From the NCBI RefSeq assembly GCF_019175285.1, contig NC_056527.1, positions 53,243,965 to 53,307,964 on the forward strand: a stretch of 64,000 nucleotides of DNA. Direction: 5' to 3'. Origin of the DNA: Sceloporus undulatus. Its lineage: Eukaryota > Chordata > Lepidosauria > Squamata > Phrynosomatidae. The notes under the pieces are model-generated. The model saw only the letters and a program-made list of their open reading frames with translations. It was not told the origin of the DNA and made no database searches. Of the stretch, positions 37,690 to 49,735 are shown in pieces (position 1 is the first letter of the stretch; every line of letters starts with the position of its first letter). Made by a program: the position numbers and the translations under genes.

Positions 37690-38405
37690 TGATGTCTCAT
37701 GATGTGGCCCCAGTTTCTTCATTTTGGCTTCCAGGGAGATTTCAAGATTGATCTGTTCTAGGACCCATTTGCTTGTCTTTTTGACCATCCATTTTGACAT
37801 CAGCATTCTTTTCCAGCACCTCATATCAAATGATTTGATTTTCTTCCTATCCACTCTCTTCACTATTGTCCAGCTCTCATATCCACACATGGCAATAGGA
37901 AATACAGTGGCTTGTATGATTCTTCTGTGCTCAGTTGTATATCTTTATATTTTAGAATCTTACCTAGTTCTTTCATAGCTACCCTTCCAAATTCCAGTTG
38001 TCTTGACTGCAGTCGCCATTCCATTCTGCTACCCTCCATGTTACTTATCATCATTGTCTTTTCAAATGCGTCATGTCTTCTCGTGATATGGCCAAAGTAG
38101 AACAGCCTCAGTTTTGTTGTCTTGGCTTCCAGGGAGAGTTCAGGCTTGATCTGTTCAAGGACCCATTTGTTTGTCTTTTTGGCCACCCATAATATCCTTA
38201 GTGCGCTTCTGCAGCTTAAATGAGTTGATTGTTATCCTGTCTGCTCTCTTCACTGTCCAGCTCTCACATCCACGTATGGTGATGGGGAACACAATGCCTT
38301 GGACAATCCTAACTTGCGTGCTCAATTGTACATCTTTACATTTTAGAATCTTATCTAGTTCTTTCATAGCTGCCCTTCCCATTTTTAGTCTTCTTCTTCC
38401 TACTC
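37690..38405 (-). mobile_element. RTE/BovB-like LINE fragment with head-to-tail duplication
   Basis: Reverse strand encodes BovB-type text twice: the block AMKELDKILKCKDVQL, GCESWTVKRADR, WVLEQIKPELSLEAK, YFGHITRR at about 38,382-38,060, and again from AMKELGKILKYKDIQL at about 37,975 to WVLEQINLEISLEAK near 37,720. Non-functional. Confidence 0.7.
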
Positions 38406-41110
38406 TTCTGATTCAGACTTTCCTAAGGTAAACCTGTTGAAAGCAACCAGGCTTCCTTCCAGGTAAACACGGAGTGAGTGGGCTGATTGACAGATAGACA
38501 GATATAGATAAAGTAACTCCTCCCTTCCTTTCTTTGACTTTTCCCAAGGCTTCTTTATCAATGGAAGCAAATGCTCCAGCCCTCAGTGGCAGTGCCCCAT
38601 TGTCAAGAAAGCAATGCTTCTAGGAAGAGGGATATATATCCCAGATATACAGCAAGCAAAATGGTGCTTACCATATTAGGATACTGTTTCTTGGGTGTAG
38701 CTACAGAAGGGCCAAAATGAGAACATTGCCCCCAATAAGAATTCTTCCCTGCTCTATGAAATGTGCCTTCATTCCCCACATGTCTAGCAGTCTGGTAACG
38801 TACAACTTCATTTGAGCATTCAGAAATAGATTTCCAAAGAAGTCTTTCAATAGACTTCCAAAGAAGAATAGGCATCCAAAGAAGAGCAGCATGTAAAGTT
38901 ATCAAAGGAATACAAACACAGCAAATAGCAAATCCCAGGTCTAAATGATTTTCAGTGTTTCATTCTCTGAAATGCTAGAAATTAGGGGAGTGAAGGAAAA
39001 TTTCATTGGGGCAGGATACTTATTTGGAGGCAATGCCCTTATTCCCCCACCTCTGTCATAGCTACATCTCTTGTTGTATCTGAGACTCCAGCCTCAGCCA
39101 TGCCAGCCGGGACACAGGTAAGTCAGATGCTCAGAGCCCTCCTGAGGCTTGAAAGGGACTATGTCACAATATGCTTCTAAGGGCCCTTGTTTCTGAAACT
39201 GCTCTCAGGCCTCAGTCACCTTAATCCAGCTTTGCTTCCCTGCAAAGCATATCATATCAACATGAAGGGAATGCACTGTGGTGGAGCCTTGTTAACAAAT
39301 ACCACTTTTAGAATGTAGGTAATGTGTACAGGAAGGTCACCTACCTCAAAGTCTACTTGAGTGTGGAACACACAGAAAGGTTTAATTTGGAATGTTTGTC
39401 TTCCAGGCAAATAGCTTTTAGGATGACCATCAAAAGATATTGTGCGGCTATTTCTGACACTTCAAAAAGAAATTTTTATTGCTCTGCGTCATTCACGGAA
39501 TTTTACCAGGATTAGTAGTGTATCCTCATGACATCTTCCATTCGTAACCCTCCTGTGTTTTCCTATGGTTTCTTCTGTGTCGTGCTAGTTGGGGGTTTGG
39601 GGAAACTGTAGCCCCCAAAAGTAATTTTTTCCAGCTTTGAGGATTTGCCACAGAAATTTGCAGGGTTATTAGCTGACAATGACTTTATATGTGTATCCCC
39701 TGTAAAATTCCATGAATAAGAGAAAAGCAATTACACAATAAATGTCTCCACTGGAATAAATCTTTTAAGTTTTAAATTATTGTTTTATACCTGTGTGTAC
39801 ATGCATGTGCATGTGAACCATATACATTGATATGTTGTGTGTGTGTGTGTGTGTGTGTGTATAGATAGACAGACAGACAGGATGTAAATCTTTGACTATT
39901 TCATCTTCAAATGCAAGGATGAATCACTGTAGATTTCTCTACGCTGTGGGAGACAACACATATTTCTGAATAGTTTTCTTCCTGTATTTGAGCATCAGAG
40001 AGTGTTCTGGAAGACTTGTCTGCCCAGGAAAAAAACATGCCCTTTGTACAAATGCATAATTTCCATGTAGGAAATGCAGGAAATGCATTTCTACTATGTG
40101 TTTTATGCACAATAGTCCTCATGTCCTTCTGCACAGAAAAACCCTCTGGAGCACTTTGAGATGTTCACATACAGGAAGAGGAAGAGATACCAAGGGCCCA
40201 CTGTAAAAGCATTTTATCGGTCCAGTTTTGGCTACCTTTCTGAATTTGAGCAAGTTGTATCACCTTGAAAGGTATGTCCTTTTACCAGGTCTGAGATTAT
40301 CTTTGGTTAGTTTTAGTCTGGCTTTTTAAATGGGTGTCACTGGGTAATCATACAGAAAGGAGACAATGAAATGGGAATGAGCATGACTAAGATTATTTGG
40401 GATGTGCAGATGTCAGCATATATGATATCTTTTATATTAAAACACCCAGTTTAATCCAATAAGACTCACTCTCAATTATGTAAACAGGCTTGCAATCTGA
40501 AGGTGGAAAAAAACAAGCCGCCGCTCCATGGCATTTAAGACTGTGCCCCAAAACAGATAACCAAAATAGCACATTCAAAAATACATTGTGACACCCTTGC
40601 CCCTGTTTTTGGACAGCTCCCAGAATCCCTCAACTAATGGTGATTCCAAGAAGCAAAGTCCAAAAGGTAGCTTTCCCAAGCTCTGCTTTTCTCCAAGCCC
40701 ATAGATTTTTGGCATGGAGCCTTCTCCCATGAATAATATCTCTGACAAGCTACTTTCAAATATGCATTTCTCTACAACTAAAGTATTTTGACCCTGCTAA
40801 CAATGGATGGAATAAAGTAGTCCTTTATTTCTGTTCTGTACTGTGTTTCTCTCAGGTCTCCCTTCCCACATGCCAACTATGCAACCTTTTTTTTCCACTG
40901 GTCATCTTGATTCCAAATTCTCTGAAAATTAAAAAATTCTCAAAGATGTTCATGCTCCAGCTGCTATTGTCATGCCCTACGCCTTTAAGCTTTCATACCA
41001 CCAGCAGCTGGCTGTCGCCGTTAAAAACAAAACAAACAAAAAATAGTATTAGTTGCATAGGATGGCCTTGTAGTAGAATACAGAGCAGTAGTCAACTTCT
41101 GGAGACCTGC
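38406..41110. other. Upstream intergenic stretch, nothing recognised as a gene
   Basis: Includes GT/GATA/GACA microsatellites at 39,835-39,880 and a single MITE-like arm near 40,610-40,690. Open frames are short and unlike known proteins. Confidence 0.4.
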
Positions 41111-41114
41111 ATAT

Positions 41115-41250
41115 AAGATTTGCAGCTTAGGGAGGGCCATAGGATTTTCAGCCAGAGAGATCTAGTGCCTCAACAAACTACAAACCTCAAGATTGCACAG
41201 GATGTAGCCAAGACAGTTAAAACAGAATCATGGTGCTATAACTGTGTATT
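41115..41250. repeat. MITE piece related to 27,005-27,195
   Basis: cttagggagggccataggat, then gtgcctcaacaaactacaaa and acagaatcatggtgctataa. Confidence 0.45.
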
Positions 41251-41345
41251 ATTATTATTATTATTAACCTTTATTTATAAAGCGCTGTAAATTTACACAG
41301 CGCTGTACATACAATCTTTTTAATTGGACGGTTCCCTGCCCTCAG
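41248..41345. repeat. ATT run and a widespread vertebrate short repeat
   Basis: (ATT)n followed by taaagcgctgtaaatttaca and acagcgctgtac, containing a small inverted repeat around the centre. Familiar from vertebrate genomes; family not named. Confidence 0.4.
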
Positions 41346-42256
41346 GCTTACAATCTAGTGTGAAAGGGTTTGAAATCTCAGCTACAACTTGCTGTTGATT
41401 CTCCATTCTTTCTTCTAAGTGTCCTCTCCTGTTTTATCCCTATTTTGATCTTGGAGAAGGAAACGGTGAGTTGAAAGTCACACAAGGGCATGCCTTTCTA
41501 TCCTTTCTGGGTTTTCCAGAAGAAACGGTGTCGGTGGGAGACCAGAATGGTTTCTAGGCAACAGTTATTTTCATTTTCTCTACTTTCTGCAGGAACTCCC
41601 ACACTTTGTATAAACACAAGTATGTGGGGGAACAGTCACAGGGTCAAGAGAACAGAATGGGACTTGACTTCTGTAGCATTGGTGGTAGCCAACTATGTTA
41701 CCATCCACAGTCAGAGAATTTATGTGGTTCTTGTTAGGGCAATATAAGGACAGGCCTGATGTCTGAACAGGACTTGACATTTTTGGACAGCTACTGATGC
41801 CTGCCTTATGACCACCACCTCAGCTTAAATCTCATTTTAAATTTCTCACAGTGTCCTCGGTTATCACCATGTTGGAAACATTATGGAGAACTGGCTGTTT
41901 TATATTGTCTAGCACTGATTGTTGTGTTGCTGCTGATTCTGGTTGTTATTGCCAAGGAAGCCTGCCAGGTTAGACAACATAAAAAGGAGGCCATCCAAAA
42001 TGTTACCCTGGGCTCTCACAGACATGAAGAAGAATCATGTTTGGAAGCAGGGATAGGTAGATAGAAAAAAAGAAACAACTAAGTATGCGAAAGAAAAATG
42101 AACAGTGATTAACTACGTACCACAGAGTAAATTCCTGAAGCTAATGAGCCTTAAAGTACCAATTTCCTGCTTGCCACTCCTCCATGCAGACTCCCAGCTG
42201 TATACCCTCTGTTCTCCTCCAGTTGGTTTTAGCTGCAGATTTTCCATCATCTTGGC

Positions 42257-42497
42257 TGTTGTTGGTGTTGTTGTGTGCGTGCAAGTCATTTCCAACTTAT
42301 GGCGACCCTAAGGCAAACCTATCACCAGGTTTTCTTAGCAAGTTTCTTCAGAGGGGGTTTGCCATTGCCATCCTCTAAGGCTGAGAGAGTGTGACTTGCC
42401 CAAGGTCATTCAGTGGGTTTTTATGCTTGAGAGCAGAATCAAACCTTGCTTTCCAGAGACAAAGTCCACTGCTCAAACCACTACACCATGCTGGCAT
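42257..42497 (-). repeat. SauriaSINE, full length
   Basis: Tail tgttgttgtgtgcgtgcaag, ttccaacttatggcgaccct, middle gagtgtgacttgcccaaggt, head ctgctcaaaccactacacca. Confidence 0.85.
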
Positions 42498-43639
42498 CTT
42501 TGTTACATTTGATTTATTTTAAATAAGTAGATGTAATGGAGGAGGGAATACCCACGTGAACTGTATGTAAATTGGGATTTTATTGTCTAAGGCAGGAAAA
42601 TACCTGTTTCAATTGAATTTCTTGCATGCAAGCCTTTTTGGTTTTTGGTTGTTGTGTTTTTTTATTCTGTTTTGGCAGCATAAAAACTGCAAACAATTTG
42701 TTGGATCCAATATTTGAGCTAAGTGGCAAGAACTGTGTTATGTGGATGTGTTGTCTATTATGGAGAATTATGGCTTACATTCCATTACATTTAAAAGAAA
42801 TAAGGTATCATTATAAGTAGAATATTAAAGATTCAGGTGTATTTTATTGTCTAAGAACAATAAAACAAATGAACTATACATAAACACAAATGAACAAATG
42901 AAATTAGCAGCTGTTTTTGTGCTGCACAATATGGAATGCCACCACTAGAGTGATTCTAGTGTCCTGTTGAGGGCTGCATTTCTTCTCGGCAGAGCCTTGA
43001 AAAGTTACTTTTTGATCACAGCTGCCAGAATCCTTACAGGTAGCTTGCCCAGGGGCCATCCAGGCTGGCAAATTCTGTATCCAAGCTCTGTTCTGAGGTA
43101 ACCTGTTGCAGTCTGAATGCTCCCTTTGGGTGGAACTGGATCCAAAAGCCCCAGGTGCCAGAACCAAATAATAAATCAGGTAATCCCCTTTCCCTCTTCC
43201 TTTAGCAATTTCTGCTAGTGATTTTCTCCCTCTCTGCCTGACAGATTCTTCTTCCTATAGGTCTGAATTGATCAGTTATATAGGGGACCTCCTGCCTTCC
43301 ATTGCTTCATCCATTTTGGCTCCCCTTTGCTTTCCTCCTCTCTGCTATAGGCATGAACCATTTATTTGCATGACTTTCCTTTTCCTTCTGTTTCTCCATC
43401 GCTTTCAACTGTCTCCCCCCAAGCGTTTTCCCTTTTCTCCTCTGCACTCAACAGAGACCAAAGACTGCATTAAATTAGGCAGAGGACTGTGTGAGACCAT
43501 CAAACCAGAACAACCCTGCACTAGCGAGGTATAATGGTGAGGCCTCATAGCACTGATACTGAAGTGGAACCCCATCCATTATTAAATGGCATGATTTGGG
43601 GCTGTGATCCTAACAGCAGTAGGAGGAGGAGTCTCAGCA

Positions 43640-43905
43640 GGTGGATTCCAGACCACTGAGAAGGTGGAATCCACACTCTCCAAGGGAGTGTGTTGAATAA
43701 TCTTACTGTCAGGAAGTTCTTCCTAATGTTCAGCTGGAATCTCTCTTCCTGTAGTTTGCATCCATTGTGTCATGTCCTATTCTCTGGAGCAGCAGAAAAC
43801 AAGCTTGCTCCATCCTCAATATGACACCTCTTCAAATATGTATCACCTCATAACCCTCTTCTCCAAGCTAAGCAAACCCAGCTCGCTAGCCTTGGATAGT
43901 GCCCT
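43640..43905 (-). mobile_element. CR1 LINE fragment
   Basis: Reverse-oriented CR1: ctgtcaggaagttcttccta, atgttcagctggaatctctc, cctgtagtttgcatccattg, cttctccaagctaagcaaac. Confidence 0.65.
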
Positions 43906-44028
43906 TCAATTCTGGCTAAAAGTTGGAGTTGTATATCACCACCACCACCTCCAACATGGAAGGCACCAGCTGCCTAGAATACACCAGATCTTAATGTTTC
44001 AGATCCATTGGTATAGTCAAATTTCTAC

Positions 44029-44061
44029 TGTTTTGTTGTTGTTGTTGTTGTTGTTGTTCAG
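44029..44061. repeat. (GTT)n microsatellite
   Basis: About nine GTT units with no adjacent recognisable SINE body. Confidence 0.8.
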
Positions 44062-45020
44062 GCAGAATTTCAATTGAGATGCTAAAAATATATGTGGGGG
44101 TGGGAAGGACTGGCCATGATGAAAACAAGATTCTCTCAGAGGCACGAAGGAGGGAATTTCAGTCATAATGACAGACTGCTTATATTTCATCAAGATAATT
44201 GACAAAAATCACTGCAATTCATTTTTTGGCAGGTTTTGTAAGCAGATGGCCCTCCCATTTCTAAAACAAGTTTCCTGCCTTTCCAGCTAATTATCTTGAT
44301 TTCTGTCAAAATGTGACATTCCTTCATTGGCAATTTCAGGCCCTCTCATATTATTTCCTTACAGCCGTCTTAGCTCTAGTATAATAATAATGGCCCAAAA
44401 AATAGGCCACTATTGAAATATATACAATGTCTCTGATTTGTCTAGCTGTTTGTCCAAAAATAACAGCCAAGTTCCCATTAGCTTTCTTTCCTGAGCATCC
44501 TCTGCTGCTGAAATCTCCAGTGGATTAAGATAGCATGGTGATGAGTGGAATTTGAAATAAATAGCTAGGCAGAAGGAAGGAGTGGATGCTCATGTCCCAG
44601 GTTTGAATGTCTGCAGATTACAAACAATACATCAACCTGATTCCATGGAAAGGTCCCGGGGGGTGGGGGGTGGGAATAGGCTTTGGCTGGGTGTCCAACT
44701 GAGTTGCTATACTTTTCTATCAGAGGTTTTTGGCCTTTGTCTGCTGCAAAACAGACAAAAAATCAGCAGGTGAGGAGGCATGTGGATCATCCAGCCTCCA
44801 TAATGGGGGGGGGATGGAGTGTTGTATTTATCCTTGTAGTGAAGTTGTTATTCCTGGAAGACTGAAAAGTATGTGTACCTGCAGGGGGGCAGTAGCGGTG
44901 GAGACAGACAGGGCTACCTGAATGTCACTGTCTTGGTTCAAATCTAGACCAAGTTATGCAGCCCTTCACATATAACTGAACTATAAGTCCCAGCATTTCT
45001 CCCCATTGATTGTGCTGGTT
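44062..45020. other. Gene-free stretch
   Basis: Contains G-rich runs near 44,655-44,675 and 44,805-44,812 and a weak MITE around 44,955-45,045. No gene recognised. Confidence 0.35.
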
Positions 45021-45025
45021 ACGGT

Positions 45026-45107
45026 TGCTGGGACTTGAGCATCCGCGGATTTTGTTATCCATGGGGGATCTTGGAACCAAACCCCAGTGTATAACAAGAG
45101 TCCACTG
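45026..45107 (-). mobile_element. Pogo/mariner-like MITE end
   Basis: Opposite orientation to 5,120-5,215: gacttgagcatccgcggatt, then ggaaccaaaccccagtgtat, ending tccactg before TA (45,108-45,109). Confidence 0.55.
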
Positions 45108-45109
45108 TA

Positions 45110-46330
45110 TTAAAAAGCTAATTTAAAACCATGTTAATCCACCACATTCTGTCATAGATCGGGCCGTGCTGAAAATAAGGTGGAAGTGTTAAGGAAAAGG
45201 CCAGCATGAAGTCAGATTTACTGTAGGTGGTCTGTAGGGCAGAATAAGGTGGAGGTGCGTGAGAGAAGCTCTGTGTCTGCTGTGTGAGCTGAGCTGGAGT
45301 CTGCCCCACGTGAGAATGCTGATGGAAGATACAGCATGTCTTATTACAGATTCCAGCCCACAATAAACAGATCTGTTCTACATCACAGCTGAAGCTGGAG
45401 TTGCTTGATAGTGTCAGCAGGTCTTCTGCTAGCTTTTAGTTGACATATTTCCACAAACAACCCAGGGAGTGTGGTTTCGGCCTATAACCCAGTCAATCAC
45501 ATATCTTAAAACAAAATGGCAGGGTGGCATGGTTGCCATTGAAATTCAGCCGCAAATTGCTAAATACACTAACACAGTGCAATTGATTACTAGAAAAATT
45601 AATTTTTAATTTTAATAGCTAATAACATTTTGAATTAACAGTCTCTGAGCTAAATGCAGTAACACAGTGCAACTGACTTAACACAGTCAATTACCGGTCA
45701 AGCAAAACTCTCAGTTTTCAAAGTGTTTCCTCAGAAAGGAAGCCTTCCATTATTGCATCTGCTGTCACTGCTACTATTTGTGCCACTCTACCATAGTACT
45801 GTAGTTACCTTATAGTTCTCATTTTGGCCCATCTGTAGATACACCCCTGAGAAACAGCCATCGTAACATTATCACCATTTCACTTGTCTTACATCTGGAA
45901 AATAAGGTCAGGATAGATGAGAAGTGCTGTTTTGTAGCATTTTAGTAGCTGGATGTTTTGTAGCAGTAGCTACGTCCCTGGCTGAGTCACTTGTTTGGGT
46001 GCAAATCGTTAAATTGAGAGGTAATGATTGGGACTCTGTTCATTACTCTCAACTAGAGTAGCCCCATTCAGTCACTGGGTGGTGAGTCAACACATAGGTA
46101 AACCTCATTGATTCGATCGGCTTATTCTGGTCAGGACTAACAACAGGATTTAGGCTATTGTTCTATGTGCACAAACCAGAACTGAAGGTTTTGGATATGT
46201 ATCCCAAACTGCAAACATACATACAATTAACCATCCTTATAGGTTTGTTTTATTATATCCCATCCTTCCTCCAGTAAGTTCAACAAGGGGTACATGGATC
46301 TCCTCCTCCCCACTTTAGCCATGTGACAAT
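45110..46330. other. Gene-free stretch, nothing recognised
   Basis: Two similar short segments around aacacagtgcaa (45,570s and 45,660s) suggest a small local duplication. Confidence 0.3.
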
Positions 46331-46339
46331 CCTGTGATG

Positions 46340-46450
46340 TAAATCAGATTCAGAGTGTGTGACTGGCCCAGGCTGAGCTGGTAAATTTCTTGCTTGCACA
46401 GGGACCATAATCTTGATCTCTTAAATCCCAATCCAACATTCTAACCAGTA
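46340..46450 (-). repeat. MIR-like SINE fragment
   Basis: gagtgtgtgactggcccagg and ccaatccaacattctaacca are the middle and head of a reverse-oriented tRNA SINE. Confidence 0.4.
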
Positions 46451-48135
46451 AGAAGAGGCACTTGCCACAGGTGCACATGATGGGTGGTGTGGACAGGTTG
46501 GAGCCATTCCACTCTGCTGGAGGACAGAACTGTGTTTCATGTGACCTGCTTTGTAACTGCTAATATCTCTAGAAGAGGATGCTGACCCATCATTATTGAA
46601 AGAGTAAGATTCAGCAGTAACATCCTATGAGTTGAATGAGGAACCATATTACCCATGCCTTCAGGCAGCAATATGTTGTCAGCTTGATCAAAGCTGAGGA
46701 GTGTAGAGGAGGATCCTTGGACCTGTTTTCCAGTTTGGGATAGCTTTTCAGACTTAGACTTAGCATTTGTAGTAACTGAACGCTGTTGAGAATGCCAACT
46801 TTGTAGACTTTGTAGAGAAGTCCACTTTGGCTAATCTCTGTCATACATGGCTTGACTACCTCTAGTGTTGGTAACTTTGACATCCTCTATATGAGGTTGC
46901 CTCCAAAGCTTCATTTGGTACAGATGGAAATGGGACCTTGCTTCCTTAATGTAATGTAATGTAACATTGACCTTCCACTATTTTTCTGGGCCCCCAGATT
47001 TTTTCTGAGCCCAACTCCCAGTCCTGATCTATAAAATTACCTAAAGGTCTTCAGACATGGCTGACAGAATATATATTGCCCATCTGAGATGTAAAAGAAA
47101 ATGGCCCCACCATACCCTTGAGTCAAGGCACATAGTATGATTTCATAATACTGTACCCAAGAAGTTTGTTTGGCACCTGAAGCAGAAAATCCTACAAACG
47201 CCTCTTCTCATTCCTAGCAGTAAAAATACAACAATAAATTAATTTTAAAAATCATTTCCTGCAGTTTCAAACATTTGCTGTGTGAAGGAGATATTTCAGA
47301 CTGACAAATGGTTGTTCCAGCCTTGTCCTCTCACAAGCCTAATTCCTAATTGATGTGTATGGATTCATATCAGCCAATTTTCCCCCAGTAACCAGGTTTC
47401 AGGATGCACTCCCCTAAGGGTCTGCCTAGGTTCCCTTCTAAACTGTTTTTAGGTGCTGGGTCATGATGCTCTTGTTTTCCCAAGCATTTGGGATGAATAG
47501 TGCCAGAAAGTTTTTTGTCTTTTACTTTTTGTTTGCTGCTGCTGTTGTGGTCCAAGCTGCTGGTATTTGATTGATGGTGTTGCTAATGATGTTGTTGGCT
47601 AATGTGCTGTGTCAATGCATTTGTGTTGGTTTTATTATGAGCACCATGAGCCATCTCAGAAGTTCTCTATGGACAGAAAGATATATAATACAAATATAAT
47701 ATATAAATATAAATGTATATAAATATTTTCATATAAATATTTTTATAATATATTACATAATGTAACATAATATGTTGTTGTGTGTCTGCACTGTATTTCT
47801 ACAGTCATTTAGATGAAAGTACTGGTAAGTCAAAATTAAATCAATGGAACTTACTTCTGAGTACCTATGTATAAAATTGTGCTGTCAGCCAACCAGCTAA
47901 TTTCTTTTCCAAAATGCACCACTGTTTTTTACTTTCCTATCTGGTTTTCCTCTCCCACTCCTGCCAGAGTCAGCCTACTCAGTCTTCCTTGAATTATTTT
48001 GAATATTCCCCACCACTACATTTCTTTCCCCCTTTTATTTATTTTTTATACTATCTGCCGCCTTGCACTCCCCTCAGCTTGCCAGTACCTCTGTCTGGTT
48101 AGTAGATGGTGTCTTTGGTTTGACATTCAGAGAAA
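46451..48135. other. Gene-free stretch with a short repeat
   Basis: Holds the interspersed piece at 47,836-47,885 (aatggaacttacttctgagt) also seen at 20,020 and 62,445. Otherwise nothing recognised. Confidence 0.35.
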
Positions 48136-48139
48136 CTGA

Positions 48140-48370
48140 GGGCCTGAACAGACAGGCCAAAATAAAGCTGCTTCAGGTCACTTTGGAGGTATGCTGTTTA
48201 AATGCTGCATGTGTCCTAAGAGGCCAGAAGGCGCGCCAAAGCCACGTTCCAGTCCTAAGGACTGGAGCGCATCTTTGGCGCAGCTTCAGGTTTAAGACGC
48301 ATATGTCATTTAAACAGCATACCTCCAAAGTGACCCAAAGCAGCTTTATTTTGGCCTGTCTGTTTGGGCC
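48140..48370. repeat. Palindromic MITE, family A, copy 7
   Basis: Clear ends gggcctgaacagacaggcca and tggcctgtctgtttgggcc; 231 bp. Confidence 0.88.
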
Positions 48371-48384
48371 TTGAGATTGCTTGT

Positions 48385-48555
48385 TTTGATATTGTATGCC
48401 TTTAAATCATTTCCAACTTATGGCAACACATCATTCTGGGGCTGAGAGTGTATGACTCCTTCAAGGTCACTTAATGGGTTTCCATAGCTGAGTGGGGAAT
48501 CAATCCTTGATCTCTAGAGGTGTAGTTGAACACTCAAGCCACTATACCATGATAT
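48385..48555 (-). repeat. SauriaSINE with internal deletion
   Basis: Tail cctttaaatcatttccaact, then directly ggggctgagagtgtatgact; head cactcaagccactataccat. About 60 bases of the usual middle are missing. Confidence 0.75.
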
Positions 48556-49089
48556 ATAATATTAGCCACTGATTTGCATCACTCCTAGACCTAAAATGCC
48601 TTTTAAAGTAGATCATACCATTATCTTCTTTGCTGTTTAATTTTTGCACACATGAAGAAATTATACATGCCATTGTGCTCATATAACAAAAACCGCGTGT
48701 TGTAAAGTTTCACAGGGGTAAACTTGTAAGAAACCTGAAACAAATTAATCCATATAGTACTGATGTTTGTTGCAATATTACAGTTGGCATACTTGTGAAG
48801 GACAGGGGGACATTGTTTTCCATATCGATGGCCTGTGCAGAACCTCACAGTAGACTGTAACTCTGAAATGTACAATGTTTTAATGGCCATAAATATTCTT
48901 CGCTTGGAAAGAAGATATATGAGACTGGGCTTGGGCAAATGCTGTAATTAAAGCCAATGCCTTTTCTCTTAGGCTGACACAATACATGCTTTTTGAATAG
49001 ATGAATGAAGTGGGAGATGTAGTGTGATGTGATGTGGTGTGGGAAAAATATGTGTTTGAGCCCTGTATACTGAAGAAGCTGTTTTGGTT

Positions 49090-49125
<36 letters not shown>

Positions 49126-49620
49126 CAACAGAGAGAATGAGAATGTGACCCTTGTAAAGTTGCCAAGAATGCTGGAACATGATGATTTAAGGGAACAGCA
49201 TACAGTTAGCCACCTAACATTTGATTTAAGAGTCAGAGGGATCATTTGTAATTAGCATTTGGATCAAGTTACTTCTGAAGTTAGTTTCAAGGCATACTCC
49301 CCTCCAGTTTGTTGGCTTTATACTTGGAAGTGTTCCAATCTGCTTACAAAATTATACTGACAAAGAACAACAATTGTGCAGCTGCTCTGAAGAAAACTCC
49401 ACAGTTCTGTTATTTCTTCTTTGCAGCCATGTTCCAAAACAGCATATTCAAGGTAATCTCAAGTTTTGTATCCTTTTCATGCTATAGATTTTATTACACT
49501 ATAGACATTTAACACAAATACCTATCTTCCTACTCTCACATGTTGTTCTTGCATGCATTGTTGTTTTTAGCAGTAATTTCCACTTTTCAAAAACCACTAA
49601 AAACAAAATTACATTTTGTT
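48556..49620. other. Gene-free stretch with TG/GA microsatellite
   Basis: (TG)n(GA)n at 49,090-49,126. A 121-codon open frame across it is low complexity. Confidence 0.4.
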
Positions 49621-49624
49621 GAGG

Positions 49625-49735
49625 GCTCTTTGATTCTGTTGGGGGTGCTTTGATTCTGTGTTCCTGCCATGGCAGGGGGCTGGTCTGGATGGCTCTTGTG
49701 GTCTCTTCCAGGTCTATGATTCTGTGATTTTTTTT
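49625..49735 (+). mobile_element. CR1 LINE 3' end
   Basis: cctgccatggcagggggctg, ggctcttgtggtctcttcca, tctatgattctgtgatt. Confidence 0.6.

Noticed and set aside
37864-38382. Host exons on the minus strand
   Set aside because: The text GCESWTVKRADR and WVLEQIKPELSLEAK is characteristic of BovB-type LINEs and is duplicated.
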